Assembly: GCF_000820085.1 (NCBI RefSeq) | Contig: NZ_CDBN01000071.1 | Coordinates: forward strand, 1 to 58,101 | Direction: 5' to 3' | Length of the DNA: 58,101 nt | From: Aeromonas sanarellii | GTDB lineage: Bacteria > Pseudomonadota > Gammaproteobacteria > Enterobacterales > Aeromonadaceae | Notes under the pieces: generated by a model | Database searches by the model: none | What the model saw: the letters and a program-made list of their open reading frames with translations, nothing else | Told to the model about the DNA's origin: nothing | Part shown: positions 8,801 through 18,167 of the stretch, in pieces | How the letters are laid out: the number at the start of each line of letters is the position of its first letter | How positions within the stretch are numbered: position 1 is the stretch's first letter | Made by a program: the position numbers and the translations under genes

Positions 8801-10333
8801 TCACTGACTGCCCTGGCTCGCCAGGAACAACCGGTAGGCGGGATCGTCGCTCACCTCCTTCCAGCCGTAGCCAATCTCGTGCAGGTAGTCGTGGAAGGCG
8901 GCCACGTCCTCGTCCGGCAGCTCGAAGGCACAGAGCACCCGGCCATAGTCGGCACCGTGGTTGCGGTAGTGGAACAGGCTGATGTTCCAGCGGCAGCCCA
9001 GGGTCTCGAGGAAGCGCATCAGGGCCCCCGGCTGCTCCGGGAACTTGAAGCTGTAGAGCCGCTCACCGAGCGGCCGGGCAGGCCGGCCACCAATCATGTA
9101 TCGCACGTGGTTCTTGGCCAGCTCGCTCTCGGTCATGTTGACCACCGGATAGCCGTTACCGCCGAGCTGATCGATGATCTGGCCGAGCTCCTCGTCACCG
9201 CCGGTGAGGCGCACCGAGACGAACAGCGACGCCTGCTCGGCATCGGCGTAGCGGTAGTTGAACTCGGTCACCATGCGGGGCCCGAGCTGACGGCAGAAGT
9301 CGAGGAAGGCCCCCTTGCGCTCGGGGATGGTCACCGCCAGCATGCCCTCGCGCTTCTCGCCTATCTCGCAGCGCTCCGACACGTAGCGCAGGCTGTGGAA
9401 GTTGACGTTGGCGCCCGACAGAATGGCCGCCATCCGCCCGCCCTTCACCTGCTCCCGCTCGCTATAGGCCTTGAGGCCGGCCAGGGACAGGGCCCCCGAC
9501 GGCTCGGCGATGGCGCGGCAGTCGTCGAAGATGTCTTTCAGCGCGGCGCAGATCTGGTCGTTGGAGACGGTCACCACCTCGTCCAGATACTGGTTGCACA
9601 GGCGGAAGGTCTCCTCGCCGATGCGCTTGACCGCCACCCCATCCGCAAACAGGGAGACCCGCTCCAGGTTGACCGGCTCGCCGGCCGCCAGCGCGGCCTT
9701 GAGGCAGGCGGAGCCCTCCGCCTCCACCCCGATCACCTTGACGTCCGGCAGCAACTGCTTGATGTAGACCGCCACCCCGGCGGCCAGACCGCCGCCCCCC
9801 ACCGGCACGAAGACATGGGTGAGGTGGGTATCCTGCTCCAGCAGCTCCTTGCCGATGGTGCCCTGACCCGCGATCACCTCGACGTCGTCAAACGGCGGGA
9901 TCAGGGTATAGCCCTCGCTCTCGGCGAGGCGGCGGCTCTCGCCATAGGCCTCGTCGAAGCTGTTGCCAAACAGCAGCACGTTGCCGCCCTGACGGCGCAC
10001 CGCGTCGATCTTGATGTCCGGCGTGGTCTTGGGCATCACTATGATCGCCTTGATACCGAGCTTGGCCGCCGACAGGGCGACCCCCTGGGCGTGGTTGCCC
10101 GCCGAGGCCGCCACCACGCCGCGCGCCTTCTGCTCCTGGGTCAGGGTGGCGATCTTGTGGTAGGCGCCGCGCAGCTTGAAGGAGTGAACCGGTTGCAGGT
10201 CCTCCCGCTTCAGGCTGACGTGATTGCCGAGCCGCTCGGAGAGCTTTTTCAGGGTTTGCAGGGGGGTGACCCGCGCCGCCTCGTAGACGGGGGAGAGCAG
10301 CACCTTGCGCAGATAATCCGCCGCAGAGACCAT
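8801..10333 (-). CDS. ilvA: Threonine ammonia-lyase, biosynthetic
   Basis: It converts threonine to 2-oxobutanoate and ammonia, the first step towards isoleucine, and is normally inhibited by isoleucine. The 510-residue protein has the PLP-binding lysine in SFKLRGAYHK (near residue 51-60), ASAGNHAQGVA, the glycine-rich phosphate loop VGGGGLAAGVA, and NVNFHSLRY. Two ACT-like regulatory repeats follow (KREGMLAVTIPERKGAFLDF and LYSFKFPEQPGALMRFLE). The C-terminal regulatory part marks the biosynthetic rather than the catabolic enzyme. It is the last gene of the operon; the start ATG at 10333 has GGAGGAATAAACC upstream. That ribosome site lies within a tiny ORF linking it to ilvD. Confidence 0.97.
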   Translation of the reverse strand: MVSAADYLRKVLLSPVYEAARVTPLQTLKKLSERLGNHVSLKREDLQPVHSFKLRGAYHKIATLTQEQKARGVVAASAGNHAQGVALSAAKLGIKAIIVMPKTTPDIKIDAVRRQGGNVLLFGNSFDEAYGESRRLAESEGYTLIPPFDDVEVIAGQGTIGKELLEQDTHLTHVFVPVGGGGLAAGVAVYIKQLLPDVKVIGVEAEGSACLKAALAAGEPVNLERVSLFADGVAVKRIGEETFRLCNQYLDEVVTVSNDQICAALKDIFDDCRAIAEPSGALSLAGLKAYSEREQVKGGRMAAILSGANVNFHSLRYVSERCEIGEKREGMLAVTIPERKGAFLDFCRQLGPRMVTEFNYRYADAEQASLFVSVRLTGGDEELGQIIDQLGGNGYPVVNMTESELAKNHVRYMIGGRPARPLGERLYSFKFPEQPGALMRFLETLGCRWNISLFHYRNHGADYGRVLCAFELPDEDVAAFHDYLHEIGYGWKEVSDDPAYRLFLASQGSQ

Positions 10334-10336
10334 GGT

Positions 10337-10396
10337 TTATTCCTCCGTCTCGTGGCGAAGGGCTCGCAATGCGCCCACATCATGACTGGTCATCAT
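10337..10396 (-). CDS. Possible 19-residue intercistronic ORF between ilvD and ilvA
   Basis: Two nucleotides after the ilvD TGA an ATGATG opens a 19-codon frame (MMTSHDVGALRALRHETEE) ending in TAA 3 nt before the ilvA ATG. The GGGGAG at the end of ilvD is 7 nt from its start, and its last codons contain the GGAGGAA ribosome site of ilvA. It could keep ribosomes moving from ilvD into ilvA. Whether it is translated is unknown, and a chance ORF is possible. Confidence 0.35.
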   Translation of the reverse strand: MMTSHDVGALRALRHETEE

Positions 10397-10398
10397 CT

Positions 10399-12240
10399 TC
10401 ACTCCCCCAGCAGGGTACGATCGCGCACCGCACCCTTGTCGGCACTGGTGGCGAACATGGCGTAGGCACGCAGGGCGAACGAGACCTCGCGCTGGCGATC
10501 CAGCGGCTTCCAGCCACGCGCCTCGACGGCCACGCGACGGGCGGCCAGCACGCTGTCGGCCACCTCCAGCACCATGCTGCGGGCCGGGATGTCGATGTTG
10601 ATGATGTCGCCATCCTCCACCAGGCCTATGGTGCCGCCGGAGGCCGCCTCCGGCGAGACGTGGCCGATGGAGAGACCCGAGGTACCGCCGGAGAAGCGGC
10701 CGTCGGTGATCAGGGCGCACGCCTTGCCCAATCCCATCGACTTGAGATAGGTGGTGGGGTAGAGCATCTCCTGCATGCCCGGGCCCCCTTTCGGCCCTTC
10801 GTAGCGGATCACCACCACCTCACCGGCTTTCACCGTGCCGTCCAGGATGCCGCTCACCGCGCTCTCCTGGCTCTCGAACACCCGGGCCGGGCCACGGAAG
10901 CGGAGGTTCTCCTCATCCACCCCGGCGGTCTTGACGATGGCGCCGTTCAGCGCCAGGTTGCCGGCGAGCACGGCGAGGCCCCCCTCCTGGCTGTAGGCGT
11001 TGTCGAAGGAGCGGATGCAGCCTTCCGCTCTGTCCAGATCCAGCTCGGGCCAGCGGCAATCCTGGCTGAACGCCTTGGTGGTGCGGATCCCGGCCGGGCC
11101 GGCGCGGTAGAAGTCGTGCACCGCCTTGTCATCGCAGCGGCTCACGTCGTACGCCTCAAGCAGCTCGCTGAGCGAGGTGCCGAGCACATTGCGGGCATCC
11201 CCGTGCACCAGGCCCGCCTTCTCCAGCTGGCCCAGGATGGCGACCACGCCGCCGGCGCGGTGCACGTCCTCCATGTGGTATTTCTGGGTGGAGGGCGCCA
11301 CCTTGCACAGCTGGGGCACCTTGCGGGACATGCGGTCGATGTCGGCCATGGTGAAGTCGACACCCGCCTCCTGGGCCGCCGCCAGCAGGTGCAGCACGGT
11401 GTTGGTGGACCCCCCCATGGCGATATCCAGCGCCATGGCGTTCTCGAACGCCGCCTTGGTGGCGATATTGCGCGGCAACGCCGAGGCATCGTCCTGCTCA
11501 TACCAGCGCTTGGCCAGGGTGACGATGCGCTGGCCCGCCAGCTTGAACAGCTGCTCGCGATCCGCGTGGGTCGCCAGCAGGGAGCCGTTGCCCGGCTGGG
11601 AGAGACCGAGCGCCTCGGTCAGGCAGTTCATGGAGTTGGCAGTGAACATGCCGGAGCAGGAGCCGCAAGTGGGGCAGGCGCTGCGCTCGATCTGATCGCT
11701 CTGGGCATCGGAGACCTTGGGGTCGGCGCCCTGGATCATGGCGTCCACCAGATCCAGCTTGATGATCTGGTCGGAGAGCTTGGTCTTGCCCGCCTCCATG
11801 GGGCCGCCGGAGACGAAGATCACCGGGATGTTGATGCGCAGGGCCGCCATCAGCATCCCCGGGGTGATCTTGTCGCAGTTGGAGATGCAGACCATGGCGT
11901 CGGCGCAGTGGGCGTTGACCATGTACTCCACCGAGTCGGCGATGAGTTCGCGGGACGGCAGGGAATAGAGCATGCCACCGTGGCCCATGGCGATGCCGTC
12001 ATCCACGGCGATGGTGTTGAACTCCTTGGCGACGCCGCCGGCCGCCTCGATCTCCCGGGCGACCAGCTGGCCGAGATCCTTGAGATGGACGTGGCCGGGC
12101 ACGAACTGGGTGAAGGAATTGACCACGGCGATAATGGGCTTGCCGAAATCCTGATCGGTCATGCCGGTGGCACGCCAGAGGGCGCGGGCCCCGGCCATGT
12201 TACGTCCGTGGGTGGTGGTGGCGGATCTCAACTTCGGCAT
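10399..12240 (-). CDS. ilvD: Dihydroxy-acid dehydratase
   Basis: It dehydrates dihydroxy-isovalerate and dihydroxy-methylvalerate to the 2-oxo acids, using an Fe-S cluster. The 613-residue product (E. coli 616) begins [26 protein letters not shown] and carries [33 protein letters not shown] (cluster and metal ligands near residues 190-210), [13 protein letters not shown] and [15 protein letters not shown]. The ATG at 12240 with upstream GGGAGTAGAG fits the family; an in-frame ATG 11 codons upstream is less likely. It is the fourth enzyme gene of the operon, separated from ilvE by 146 bp that hold two strong hairpins. Confidence 0.97.
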   Translation of the reverse strand: MPKLRSATTTHGRNMAGARALWRATGMTDQDFGKPIIAVVNSFTQFVPGHVHLKDLGQLVAREIEAAGGVAKEFNTIAVDDGIAMGHGGMLYSLPSRELIADSVEYMVNAHCADAMVCISNCDKITPGMLMAALRINIPVIFVSGGPMEAGKTKLSDQIIKLDLVDAMIQGADPKVSDAQSDQIERSACPTCGSCSGMFTANSMNCLTEALGLSQPGNGSLLATHADREQLFKLAGQRIVTLAKRWYEQDDASALPRNIATKAAFENAMALDIAMGGSTNTVLHLLAAAQEAGVDFTMADIDRMSRKVPQLCKVAPSTQKYHMEDVHRAGGVVAILGQLEKAGLVHGDARNVLGTSLSELLEAYDVSRCDDKAVHDFYRAGPAGIRTTKAFSQDCRWPELDLDRAEGCIRSFDNAYSQEGGLAVLAGNLALNGAIVKTAGVDEENLRFRGPARVFESQESAVSGILDGTVKAGEVVVIRYEGPKGGPGMQEMLYPTTYLKSMGLGKACALITDGRFSGGTSGLSIGHVSPEAASGGTIGLVEDGDIINIDIPARSMVLEVADSVLAARRVAVEARGWKPLDRQREVSFALRAYAMFATSADKGAVRDRTLLGE

Positions 12241-12319
12241 TGTCTCTACTCCCTGAATGCCCCTGGGGCGCATTGTCTTTCAACATGAATGTGTGATTCG
12301 CGGATCGGGAATCGATCCT

Positions 12320-12347
12320 GGTGAAGGCACCTCGGGGAGCCTTCACC
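12320..12347. other. Intercistronic stem-loop 1 between ilvE and ilvD
   Basis: GGTGAAGGC and GCCTTCACC form a 9-bp perfect stem with a 10-nt loop. It has no T tract, so it is more likely an mRNA processing or stability element than a terminator. Confidence 0.6.
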
Positions 12348-12357
12348 GGAAGCGACT

Positions 12358-12380
12358 CGGGGAGGCGTGACGCCTCCCCG
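12358..12380. other. Intercistronic stem-loop 2 between ilvE and ilvD
   Basis: CGGGGAGGCG and CGCCTCCCCG form a perfect 10-bp stem with a 3-nt loop, 6 bp after the ilvE stop. It lacks a T tract. It could protect the ilvGME part of the transcript from 3' exonucleases or partly reduce read-through into ilvDA. Confidence 0.65.
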
Positions 12381-12386
12381 CTCTCA

Positions 12387-13319
12387 TCAGTCGTTGACGG
12401 GGGTCAGCCAACCCCACTTGTCTTCGGTCTTGCCGTTGAACAGGCCGAAGAAGGCGTTCTGCAGCTGTTCGGTCACCGGGCCACGGCAACCAGCGCCCAC
12501 CTGCATCCGATCCACCGAGCGCACCGGGGTCACCTCGGCGGCCGTGCCGGTCATGAAGATCTCGTCCGCGACGTAGAGCGCCTCGCGGGGCAGCGCCTGC
12601 TCGCGCACCTCATAACCCAGATCGCGGGCCAGCGTCATGATGGTGTCGCGGGTGATGCCGGGCAGGATGGCGGCGGTGGCAGGCGGGGTGAACAGCACGC
12701 CGTTCTTCACCAGGAACAGGTTCTCCCCCGCCCCTTCGCTCAGGTAGCCGTTCACGTCCAGCGCCAGCCCCTCGGCGAAGCCGTTGCGCTTGGCCTCGCG
12801 GCTGATGAGCTGGGAAGAGAGGTAGTTGCCGCCCGCCTTGGCGCCAGTGGGGATAGTGTTGGGGGCGAGCCGGTTCCAGGAGGTGACGCACACATCCACC
12901 CCGTTTTTCAGCCCCTCTTCACCGAGATAGGCGCCCCAGGGCAGGGCCGCGACCATGAGGTCTGCCTTGGCATCCAGCGGTGGATGCAGCCCCAGCCCCA
13001 CGTTGCCGACAAAGGCCAGCGGGCGCAGATAGCCGCTCTTGAGGCCGTTCTCGCGCACCACGGTGCGGCAGGCTTCATTCACTTCGGCCTCGCTGTAGGG
13101 GACGTCCATCCAGTAGATCCTGGCGGAGTCGAACAGGCGACGGGTGTGCTCCTGTAGGCGGAAGATGCAGGTGCCCCTGGGGGTGTCGTAGGCGCGCACC
13201 CCCTCGAACACGGAGGAGCCGTAGTGCAGGGCGTGGCTCATCACGTGCACCTGGGCATCCTGCCAGGGCACCAGCTTGCCGTTGAACCAGATGTATTGAG
13301 GGTGGGAAGGCTGTGACAT
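12387..13319 (-). CDS. ilvE: Branched-chain amino acid aminotransferase
   Basis: It is a PLP-dependent transaminase making isoleucine, valine and leucine from their 2-oxo acids with glutamate. The 310-residue product is close to E. coli IlvE: YIWFNGKLVPWQDAQVHVMSHALHYGSSVFEGVRAY, the catalytic lysine region AAKAGGNYLSS/GAKAGGNYLSSQ near residue 160, LDVNGYLSEGAGENLFLVK, and TGTAAEVTPVRSVD. It follows ilvM after 12 bp, within the operon. The start at 13319 has GGAGCCAAGCCA upstream. Confidence 0.97.
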   Translation of the reverse strand: MSQPSHPQYIWFNGKLVPWQDAQVHVMSHALHYGSSVFEGVRAYDTPRGTCIFRLQEHTRRLFDSARIYWMDVPYSEAEVNEACRTVVRENGLKSGYLRPLAFVGNVGLGLHPPLDAKADLMVAALPWGAYLGEEGLKNGVDVCVTSWNRLAPNTIPTGAKAGGNYLSSQLISREAKRNGFAEGLALDVNGYLSEGAGENLFLVKNGVLFTPPATAAILPGITRDTIMTLARDLGYEVREQALPREALYVADEIFMTGTAAEVTPVRSVDRMQVGAGCRGPVTEQLQNAFFGLFNGKTEDKWGWLTPVND

Positions 13320-13331
13320 TGGCTTGGCTCC

Positions 13332-13595
13332 TTAAGCGCTGATCCGGGATGGCTGTTCCAGTGCATCGACCCGGGAGACGTCCACCAGCTTGTTCAGCTG
13401 GCTCCACAACTGCTGGATGGGACGCACCGACTCGACAGTAACCGTGATCCGCAGCTGTTGGCAATCCTGCTCCATGTGCAGGGCATTGAGGGCGAAGCCG
13501 CGGTGGCGGACCACCCGCAGCACCCGCTCCATCACTTCGGGTCTGGGCTGGGCATGGATATGCAAGGTGTGCTGGTGCTGACTGTGCTGACTCAT
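13332..13595 (-). CDS. ilvM: Acetolactate synthase II small subunit
   Basis: The 87-residue product is the ACT-domain regulatory subunit of acetohydroxyacid synthase II. It has [24 protein letters not shown] and ALNALHMEQ, matching short IlvM proteins. Its ATG overlaps the ilvG stop as ATGA, so the two subunits are translationally coupled. A longer open frame upstream of this ATG is inside ilvG and is not used. A His/Gln-rich N-terminus (MSQHSQHQH) is slightly longer than in E. coli. Confidence 0.93.
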   Translation of the reverse strand: MSQHSQHQHTLHIHAQPRPEVMERVLRVVRHRGFALNALHMEQDCQQLRITVTVESVRPIQQLWSQLNKLVDVSRVDALEQPSRISA

Positions 13596-15238
13596 GGGCG
13601 TTGCTCCATCATCTTGTGGTTGGCGACTCCCGGTGGAACCAGGGGCCAGACGTTTTCTTCCTCTGAAATAGCCACATGCAGCAGGTAGGCACTCTCGCTT
13701 GCCAGCAGGCGATCGAGGGCGCCGGCTATCTGCTCCTTGCATGTGATGGTCTCGCCCGGGATGCCGAAGGCGGCGGCCAGGGCGATGAAGTCGGGGTTGT
13801 CGGACAAATTGGTCTCGCTGTAGCGACCGTCGAAGAACAGCTCCTGCCACTGACGCACCATGCCGAGGCGCTGATTGTCCAGCAGCACCATCTTCACCTT
13901 GAGCTGGGCACGGCGGATGGTGCCGAGCTCCTGCACGTTCATCATGAAGGAGCCGTCCCCGCTCACCAGCACCACCTCGTCATCCGGGCGCGACATCTTG
14001 GCGCCGATGGCGGCGGGCAGACCGAAACCCATGGTGCCGAGGCCGGCGCTGGAGAGGTGGTTGCGCGGGCTGGTGAAGCGCATGTGCTGGGCCACCCACA
14101 TCTGGTGCTGACCCACGTCGCAGGCCACCACGCTGGTCTCTGGTAGCAGGCTCGACAGCTGCTTGAGCAGGGCCGGGGCGTAGATGGCCTGGCCGGGATG
14201 GTCGTAGCGGAAGGCATATTCCCGGGCCATGGCGGCGCAGTATTCACGCCAGGGGTCGATGGAGAGGGACATGGCGAGGCGCGGCAGCACCTGTTTGAGA
14301 TCCTGGGTGATACCCACCTCGGCGGCACGGCGCTTGCCGAACTCGGCGGCATCCACGTCCAGGTGGATCACCTTGGCCTCCGGGGCGAACTCCTCCAGCT
14401 TGCCGGTCACCCGGTCGTCGAAACGGGCGCCCACCACCAGCAGCAGGTCGCACTGCTGCACCGCGAGATTGGCGGCCTTGGTGCCGTGCATGCCGAGCAT
14501 GCCGAGATAGACGGGACTGTCGGGGTCGAGCGCCCCTATCCCCTTGAGTGTAGTGACCGCCGGCATGCCGGTCGCGGCGGCAAATTCGCGCAGCTGGCTC
14601 TCGGCATTCGCCATCCCCACCCCGCCACCGACGTAGAGCACGGGGCGCTCGGCGGCGGCCAACAGGATGCGGGCGACCTTCAGATCGGCCGGGTTGAGGG
14701 GCTCGGGCTCATCCACCGCAAACAGCGGGCTCTGGGAGGGAACGGCGGCCAGTTGCACATCCTTGGGCAGGTCGATCAGCACCGGGCCAGGGCGCCCCTC
14801 GCTGGCGATGGCGAAGGCCTCGGCAATCACCTGAGGCAGATCCGCCACGTCCGTCACCATGAAGGAGTGCTTGGTGCAGGAGAGGGACAGGCCGAGCACG
14901 TCGACCTCCTGAAACGCATCTGTCCCGACGGCGGCACAGGGCACCTGGCCGCTGATGGCCACCAGGGGCACGGAATCCAGCAGCGCCTCCGCGAGACCGG
15001 TCACCAGGTTGGTGGCGCCGGGGCCGGAGGTGGCGATGCAGACCCCCACCTGACCGGAGGCGCGGGCATAACCTACAGCCGCCATGGCGGCCCCCTGCTC
15101 ATGGCGGCAGAGCTGATGGGCCAGACCGCCGTCATACAGGGCGTCGTAGACCGGCATGATGGCCCCGCCCGGGTAACCAAACACCTGGGTCACCCCCTGT
15201 TTCTTGAGAGCCTGTACCAAAAACTGCGCGCCGTTCAT
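13592..15238 (-). CDS. ilvG: Acetolactate synthase II large subunit
   Basis: It is the ThDP-dependent catalytic subunit that condenses pyruvate with pyruvate or 2-oxobutanoate. The 548-residue length equals that of intact enteric IlvG. Motifs: [14 protein letters not shown] with the catalytic glutamate in [11 protein letters not shown] near residue 47, [15 protein letters not shown], the FAD-binding middle domain, and the ThDP motif [14 protein letters not shown] near residue 420-440. The gene is intact, unlike the frameshifted copy in E. coli K-12. The start at 15238 ([15 protein letters not shown]) fits the family, and the open frame upstream runs through the attenuator. Confidence 0.97.
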   Translation of the reverse strand: MNGAQFLVQALKKQGVTQVFGYPGGAIMPVYDALYDGGLAHQLCRHEQGAAMAAVGYARASGQVGVCIATSGPGATNLVTGLAEALLDSVPLVAISGQVPCAAVGTDAFQEVDVLGLSLSCTKHSFMVTDVADLPQVIAEAFAIASEGRPGPVLIDLPKDVQLAAVPSQSPLFAVDEPEPLNPADLKVARILLAAAERPVLYVGGGVGMANAESQLREFAAATGMPAVTTLKGIGALDPDSPVYLGMLGMHGTKAANLAVQQCDLLLVVGARFDDRVTGKLEEFAPEAKVIHLDVDAAEFGKRRAAEVGITQDLKQVLPRLAMSLSIDPWREYCAAMAREYAFRYDHPGQAIYAPALLKQLSSLLPETSVVACDVGQHQMWVAQHMRFTSPRNHLSSAGLGTMGFGLPAAIGAKMSRPDDEVVLVSGDGSFMMNVQELGTIRRAQLKVKMVLLDNQRLGMVRQWQELFFDGRYSETNLSDNPDFIALAAAFGIPGETITCKEQIAGALDRLLASESAYLLHVAISEEENVWPLVPPGVANHKMMEQRP

Positions 15239-15262
15239 GTGGAAAATCCTGTCCTTTGGTCG

Positions 15263-15294
15263 AAAAAAAACCCCCGGGCCTTGAGGCTCGGGGG
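15263..15294 (-). terminator. Transcription attenuator of the ilvGMEDA operon
   Basis: On the minus strand CCCCCGAGCC-TCAA-GGCCCGGGGG forms a 10-bp stem with one mismatch and is followed by eight T residues. It lies between the ilvL leader peptide and ilvG. This is the expected terminator arm of branched-chain amino acid attenuation. Confidence 0.92.
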
Positions 15295-15324
15295 TCGCTT
15301 GTTTCGTTCTGTCCGGTGGTGGGT

Positions 15325-15423
15325 CTATCCCTTGTTCCGTGCAGCCAAACGAGCCCCGAGCGGTGAGATAATAATCACCACTAGGACCACGATAATGCTG
15401 ACGAAACGGGAGGCCATGTTCAT
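15325..15423 (-). CDS. ilvL: ilvGMEDA operon leader peptide
   Basis: The 32-residue peptide (or 30 from the second ATG at 15417) contains [10 protein letters not shown], an uninterrupted run of ten Ile, Val and Leu codons, then [13 protein letters not shown]. It resembles enteric IlvL in length, in the central hydrophobic run and in the basic tail. Ribosome stalling at these codons when charged Ile, Val or Leu tRNA is short would favour the antiterminator and let RNA polymerase pass the hairpin at 15263-15294. The stop is 30 bp before that stem. It is divergent from comM, as in E. coli. Confidence 0.9.
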   Translation of the reverse strand: MNMASRFVSIIVVLVVIIISPLGARLAARNKG

Positions 15424-15622
15424 AGTTACAACCGGAAATCCTGTGAAATAGGGGCGGAGCTTGCCGCGAATGGCTATTAGAACTAGCACGGTGATTTTTA
15501 TTGGGCAAGCGTTTTTTGCCTGACAAGACTCTGAATTTGACTGAGTCAGAACGCGCCAGTTGGAACAAAAAACTATTAAAAAACGGTTAACCAGCACGTA
15601 CATCAAACCAAGGACGGGATTT

Positions 15623-17140
15623 ATGTCATTAGCTGTGGTTTATAGCCGTGCCAGCCTGGGGATCACGGCGCCGCAAGTCACGGTGGAGGTGCACCTCTCC
15701 AACGGTCTGCCCGCCTTCAACATGGTGGGGCTGCCGGAAACCTCGGTGAAAGAGTCGCGGGATCGGGTGCGCAGCGCCCTGCTCAACGGCAACTTCGAGT
15801 TCCCGGCCAAGCACATCACGGTCAACCTGGCCCCCGCCGACCTGCCCAAGGAGGGGGGCCGTTTCGATCTGGCCATCGCCATCGGCATTCTCGCCGCTTC
15901 CAAGCAGATACCGGCAAAATACCTGCTTGATCACGAATTTTTGGGGGAGCTGGCCCTGACCGGCGAGATCCGTCCCGTACTCGGGGTGCTCCCCTCGGTG
16001 CTCGCCTGCCGCGACGCGGGCCGCACCCTGCTGGTGCCGCAGGAGAACGGCCCCGAGGCTTCGCTTATTCAGGATGCCGAGGTGCGCACCGCCCACCAGC
16101 TGCTGGCGGTCACCGCCTGGCTGGCGGGCCAGTACGAGCTCCCGTTGCCGGAGCCCCAGAGCACGGAGACGCCGCCCGATGTGCCGGATCTGCAGGACGT
16201 GATCGGCCAGTCCCAGGCCAAGCGGGCGCTGGAGATCGCCGCCGCCGGCAGCCACAACCTGCTGTTCATCGGCCCGCCCGGTACCGGCAAGAGCATGCTG
16301 GCGAGCCGGCTGCCCGGCATTCTGCCGCCGCTGAGCGAACAGGAGGCGCAGCAGACCGCCGCCATCCACTCCATCGGCGGCCTCACCCCGCGGGCCGGTC
16401 ACTGGCACCACAGACCCTTTCGTACGCCGCACCACAGCGCCTCGGCGGTAGCCCTGGTGGGCGGTGGCAGTCACCCTCGTCCCGGCGAAATATCCCTGGC
16501 CCACAACGGCGTGCTGTTTCTGGACGAACTGCCCGAGTTCGAGCGCAAGGTGCTCGACTCCCTGCGCGAACCGCTGGAGACGGGCCACATCACCATCAGC
16601 CGCGCCGCCCGCCAGGTGGACTTTCCCGCCCGCTTCCAGCTGGTGGGGGCCATGAACCCCAGCCCCTGCGGCCACTATGGCGACGGCCAGACCCGCTCCA
16701 GTCCGGACCAGATCCTGCGCTACCTCGGCAAGCTCTCAGGCCCCTTCCTCGACCGGTTCGACCTGACGGTGGAGGTGCCGCTGCTGCCCAAGGGGAGCCT
16801 GACCGGCAAGGCACAGCGGGGGGAGTCGAGCGGTCAGATCCGCGAACGGGTGCTGAGGGCGCGCGAGCGGATGCTGGCCCGCAACGGCAAGCTCAACAAC
16901 CTGCTAGACAGCCGTGAAATCGAAGAAATTTGCCGCTTATCATCGCAGGATGCCGAATTTCTGGAGAACGCCATCCAGAAGCTGGGGCTCAGCATCCGGG
17001 CCTGGCACCGGATCCTGCGGGTGTCGCGCACCATCGCCGATCTCGCAGGGCGGCCCACCATCGAGCGGGAGCATCTCATCGAGGCGCTCGGTTACCGGGC
17101 CATGGACCGGCTGCTGTCGCGCCTGCGCAGCGGCCAGTAA
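15623..17140 (+). CDS. comM: YifB/ComM family Mg-chelatase-like AAA+ ATPase
   Basis: The 505-residue protein has the ChlI-like N-terminal domain (SLAVVYSRASLGITAPQVTVEVHLSNGLP, NLAPADLPKEGGRFDLAIA), Walker A GPPGTGKSMLASRLPG near residue 218-232, FRTPHHSASAVALVGGG, Walker B NGVLFLDELPEF near residue 300, MNPSPCGHYG and a C-terminal HTH-like region (SRTIADLAGRPTI). In naturally competent species ComM is a branch-migration helicase for integrating transforming DNA. The start at 15623 (MSLAVVYS) is chosen from the family N-terminus; the upstream in-frame extension overlaps the ilvL promoter region. Whether this strain is competent is not shown. Confidence 0.93.
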   Translation: MSLAVVYSRASLGITAPQVTVEVHLSNGLPAFNMVGLPETSVKESRDRVRSALLNGNFEFPAKHITVNLAPADLPKEGGRFDLAIAIGILAASKQIPAKYLLDHEFLGELALTGEIRPVLGVLPSVLACRDAGRTLLVPQENGPEASLIQDAEVRTAHQLLAVTAWLAGQYELPLPEPQSTETPPDVPDLQDVIGQSQAKRALEIAAAGSHNLLFIGPPGTGKSMLASRLPGILPPLSEQEAQQTAAIHSIGGLTPRAGHWHHRPFRTPHHSASAVALVGGGSHPRPGEISLAHNGVLFLDELPEFERKVLDSLREPLETGHITISRAARQVDFPARFQLVGAMNPSPCGHYGDGQTRSSPDQILRYLGKLSGPFLDRFDLTVEVPLLPKGSLTGKAQRGESSGQIRERVLRARERMLARNGKLNNLLDSREIEEICRLSSQDAEFLENAIQKLGLSIRAWHRILRVSRTIADLAGRPTIEREHLIEALGYRAMDRLLSRLRSGQ

Positions 17141-17260
17141 GCAACGCAACCAACCCCGCCACCGGGATGCCTTCCATGGTCTAGTCGTGCCTCGGCTGAT
17201 ATTATGGCCACTGATCTGACCACTTGGTTGCCATCCACCGACACGAAAACGGATTCCACC

Positions 17261-18160
17261 ATGCCCAACAAGCTGATAGAGCGACTGCGCGGCAGCCTCT
17301 CGACCCTGCTCTATTTTCTCAACACCCTGTTCTGGTTTGCCCCCGTCCTGCTGCTTGGCCTCATCAAGCTGCTGCTGCCCATCAAGGGGTGGCGCACCCT
17401 GTGCAACGCGCTGCTGGATGGCTGCGCCGGCTGCTGGATTGGTTTCAACAACCTGATCCAGAAAACCATCATCAGAACCCCTTTCGAGGTGGTCGGAGTG
17501 GACAAAGGGCGCCGGAATGAGTGGTATATGGTGATTGCCAACCATCAATCCTGGGTCGACATACTGGTACTGCAGCGGATTTTTAATCAGAAAATCCCCT
17601 TCCTGAAGTTTTTCCTCAAGAAAGAACTGATTTGGGTACCTTTTCTCGGTCTGGCCTGGTGGGCGCTCGACTTCCCCTTCATGCGACGTTATTCCCGAAA
17701 ATTTCTGGAAAAACACCCGCATCTGAAGGGAAAAGACATAGAGACCACGCGAAAGGCCTGTGCCAAATTCCGCCACATTCCGGTGAGCGTGATGAATTTC
17801 GTCGAGGGCACCCGCTTCACCGCCAGCAAGCACGACAAACAGGGCGCCCCCTATCGTCACCTGCTGCACCCGAGGGCGGGTGGCGTCGCCTTCACCCTGG
17901 CGGCCATGGGCGATCAACTGCACAAACTGGTGGATGTGACCATCGCCTATCCGGGCGGCATCCCCAGCTACTGGGACTTCATGTGCGGTCGAGTGAGGGA
18001 GATCAAGGTTCGGGTCCGCTTTCTGCCGATCGAACGCAATCTGGTGGGGGATTACTTCAATGACCCCGAATTCCAACAAGAGTTTCAGCAGTGGCTGAAC
18101 GGGATCTGGTGCGAGAAAGACCAGACCCTGGGCCAACTGCTGGCGGACAAGACGCAGTAA
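17261..18160 (+). CDS. Lysophospholipid acyltransferase family protein (YihG-like)
   Basis: The 299-residue membrane-bound acyltransferase has an N-terminal hydrophobic stretch (LLYFLNTLFWFAPVLLLGLIKLLLP), the acyltransferase motif NHQSWVD (NHx4D) near residue 93, FMRRYSR, FVEGTRFT and the GVAFTLAAMGDQ block. This matches the YihG/YihX-type acyltransferases that acylate lysophosphatidate-like acceptors. The ATG at 17261 (MPNKLIERLRG) is preferred; an in-frame start 19 codons upstream has no hydrophobic or family match. It is followed after 7 bp by a paralogue. Its codon use is more A/T-rich (AAA, ATT, TTT) than that of its neighbours. Confidence 0.88.
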   Translation: MPNKLIERLRGSLSTLLYFLNTLFWFAPVLLLGLIKLLLPIKGWRTLCNALLDGCAGCWIGFNNLIQKTIIRTPFEVVGVDKGRRNEWYMVIANHQSWVDILVLQRIFNQKIPFLKFFLKKELIWVPFLGLAWWALDFPFMRRYSRKFLEKHPHLKGKDIETTRKACAKFRHIPVSVMNFVEGTRFTASKHDKQGAPYRHLLHPRAGGVAFTLAAMGDQLHKLVDVTIAYPGGIPSYWDFMCGRVREIKVRVRFLPIERNLVGDYFNDPEFQQEFQQWLNGIWCEKDQTLGQLLADKTQ

Positions 18161-18167
18161 GACACTC

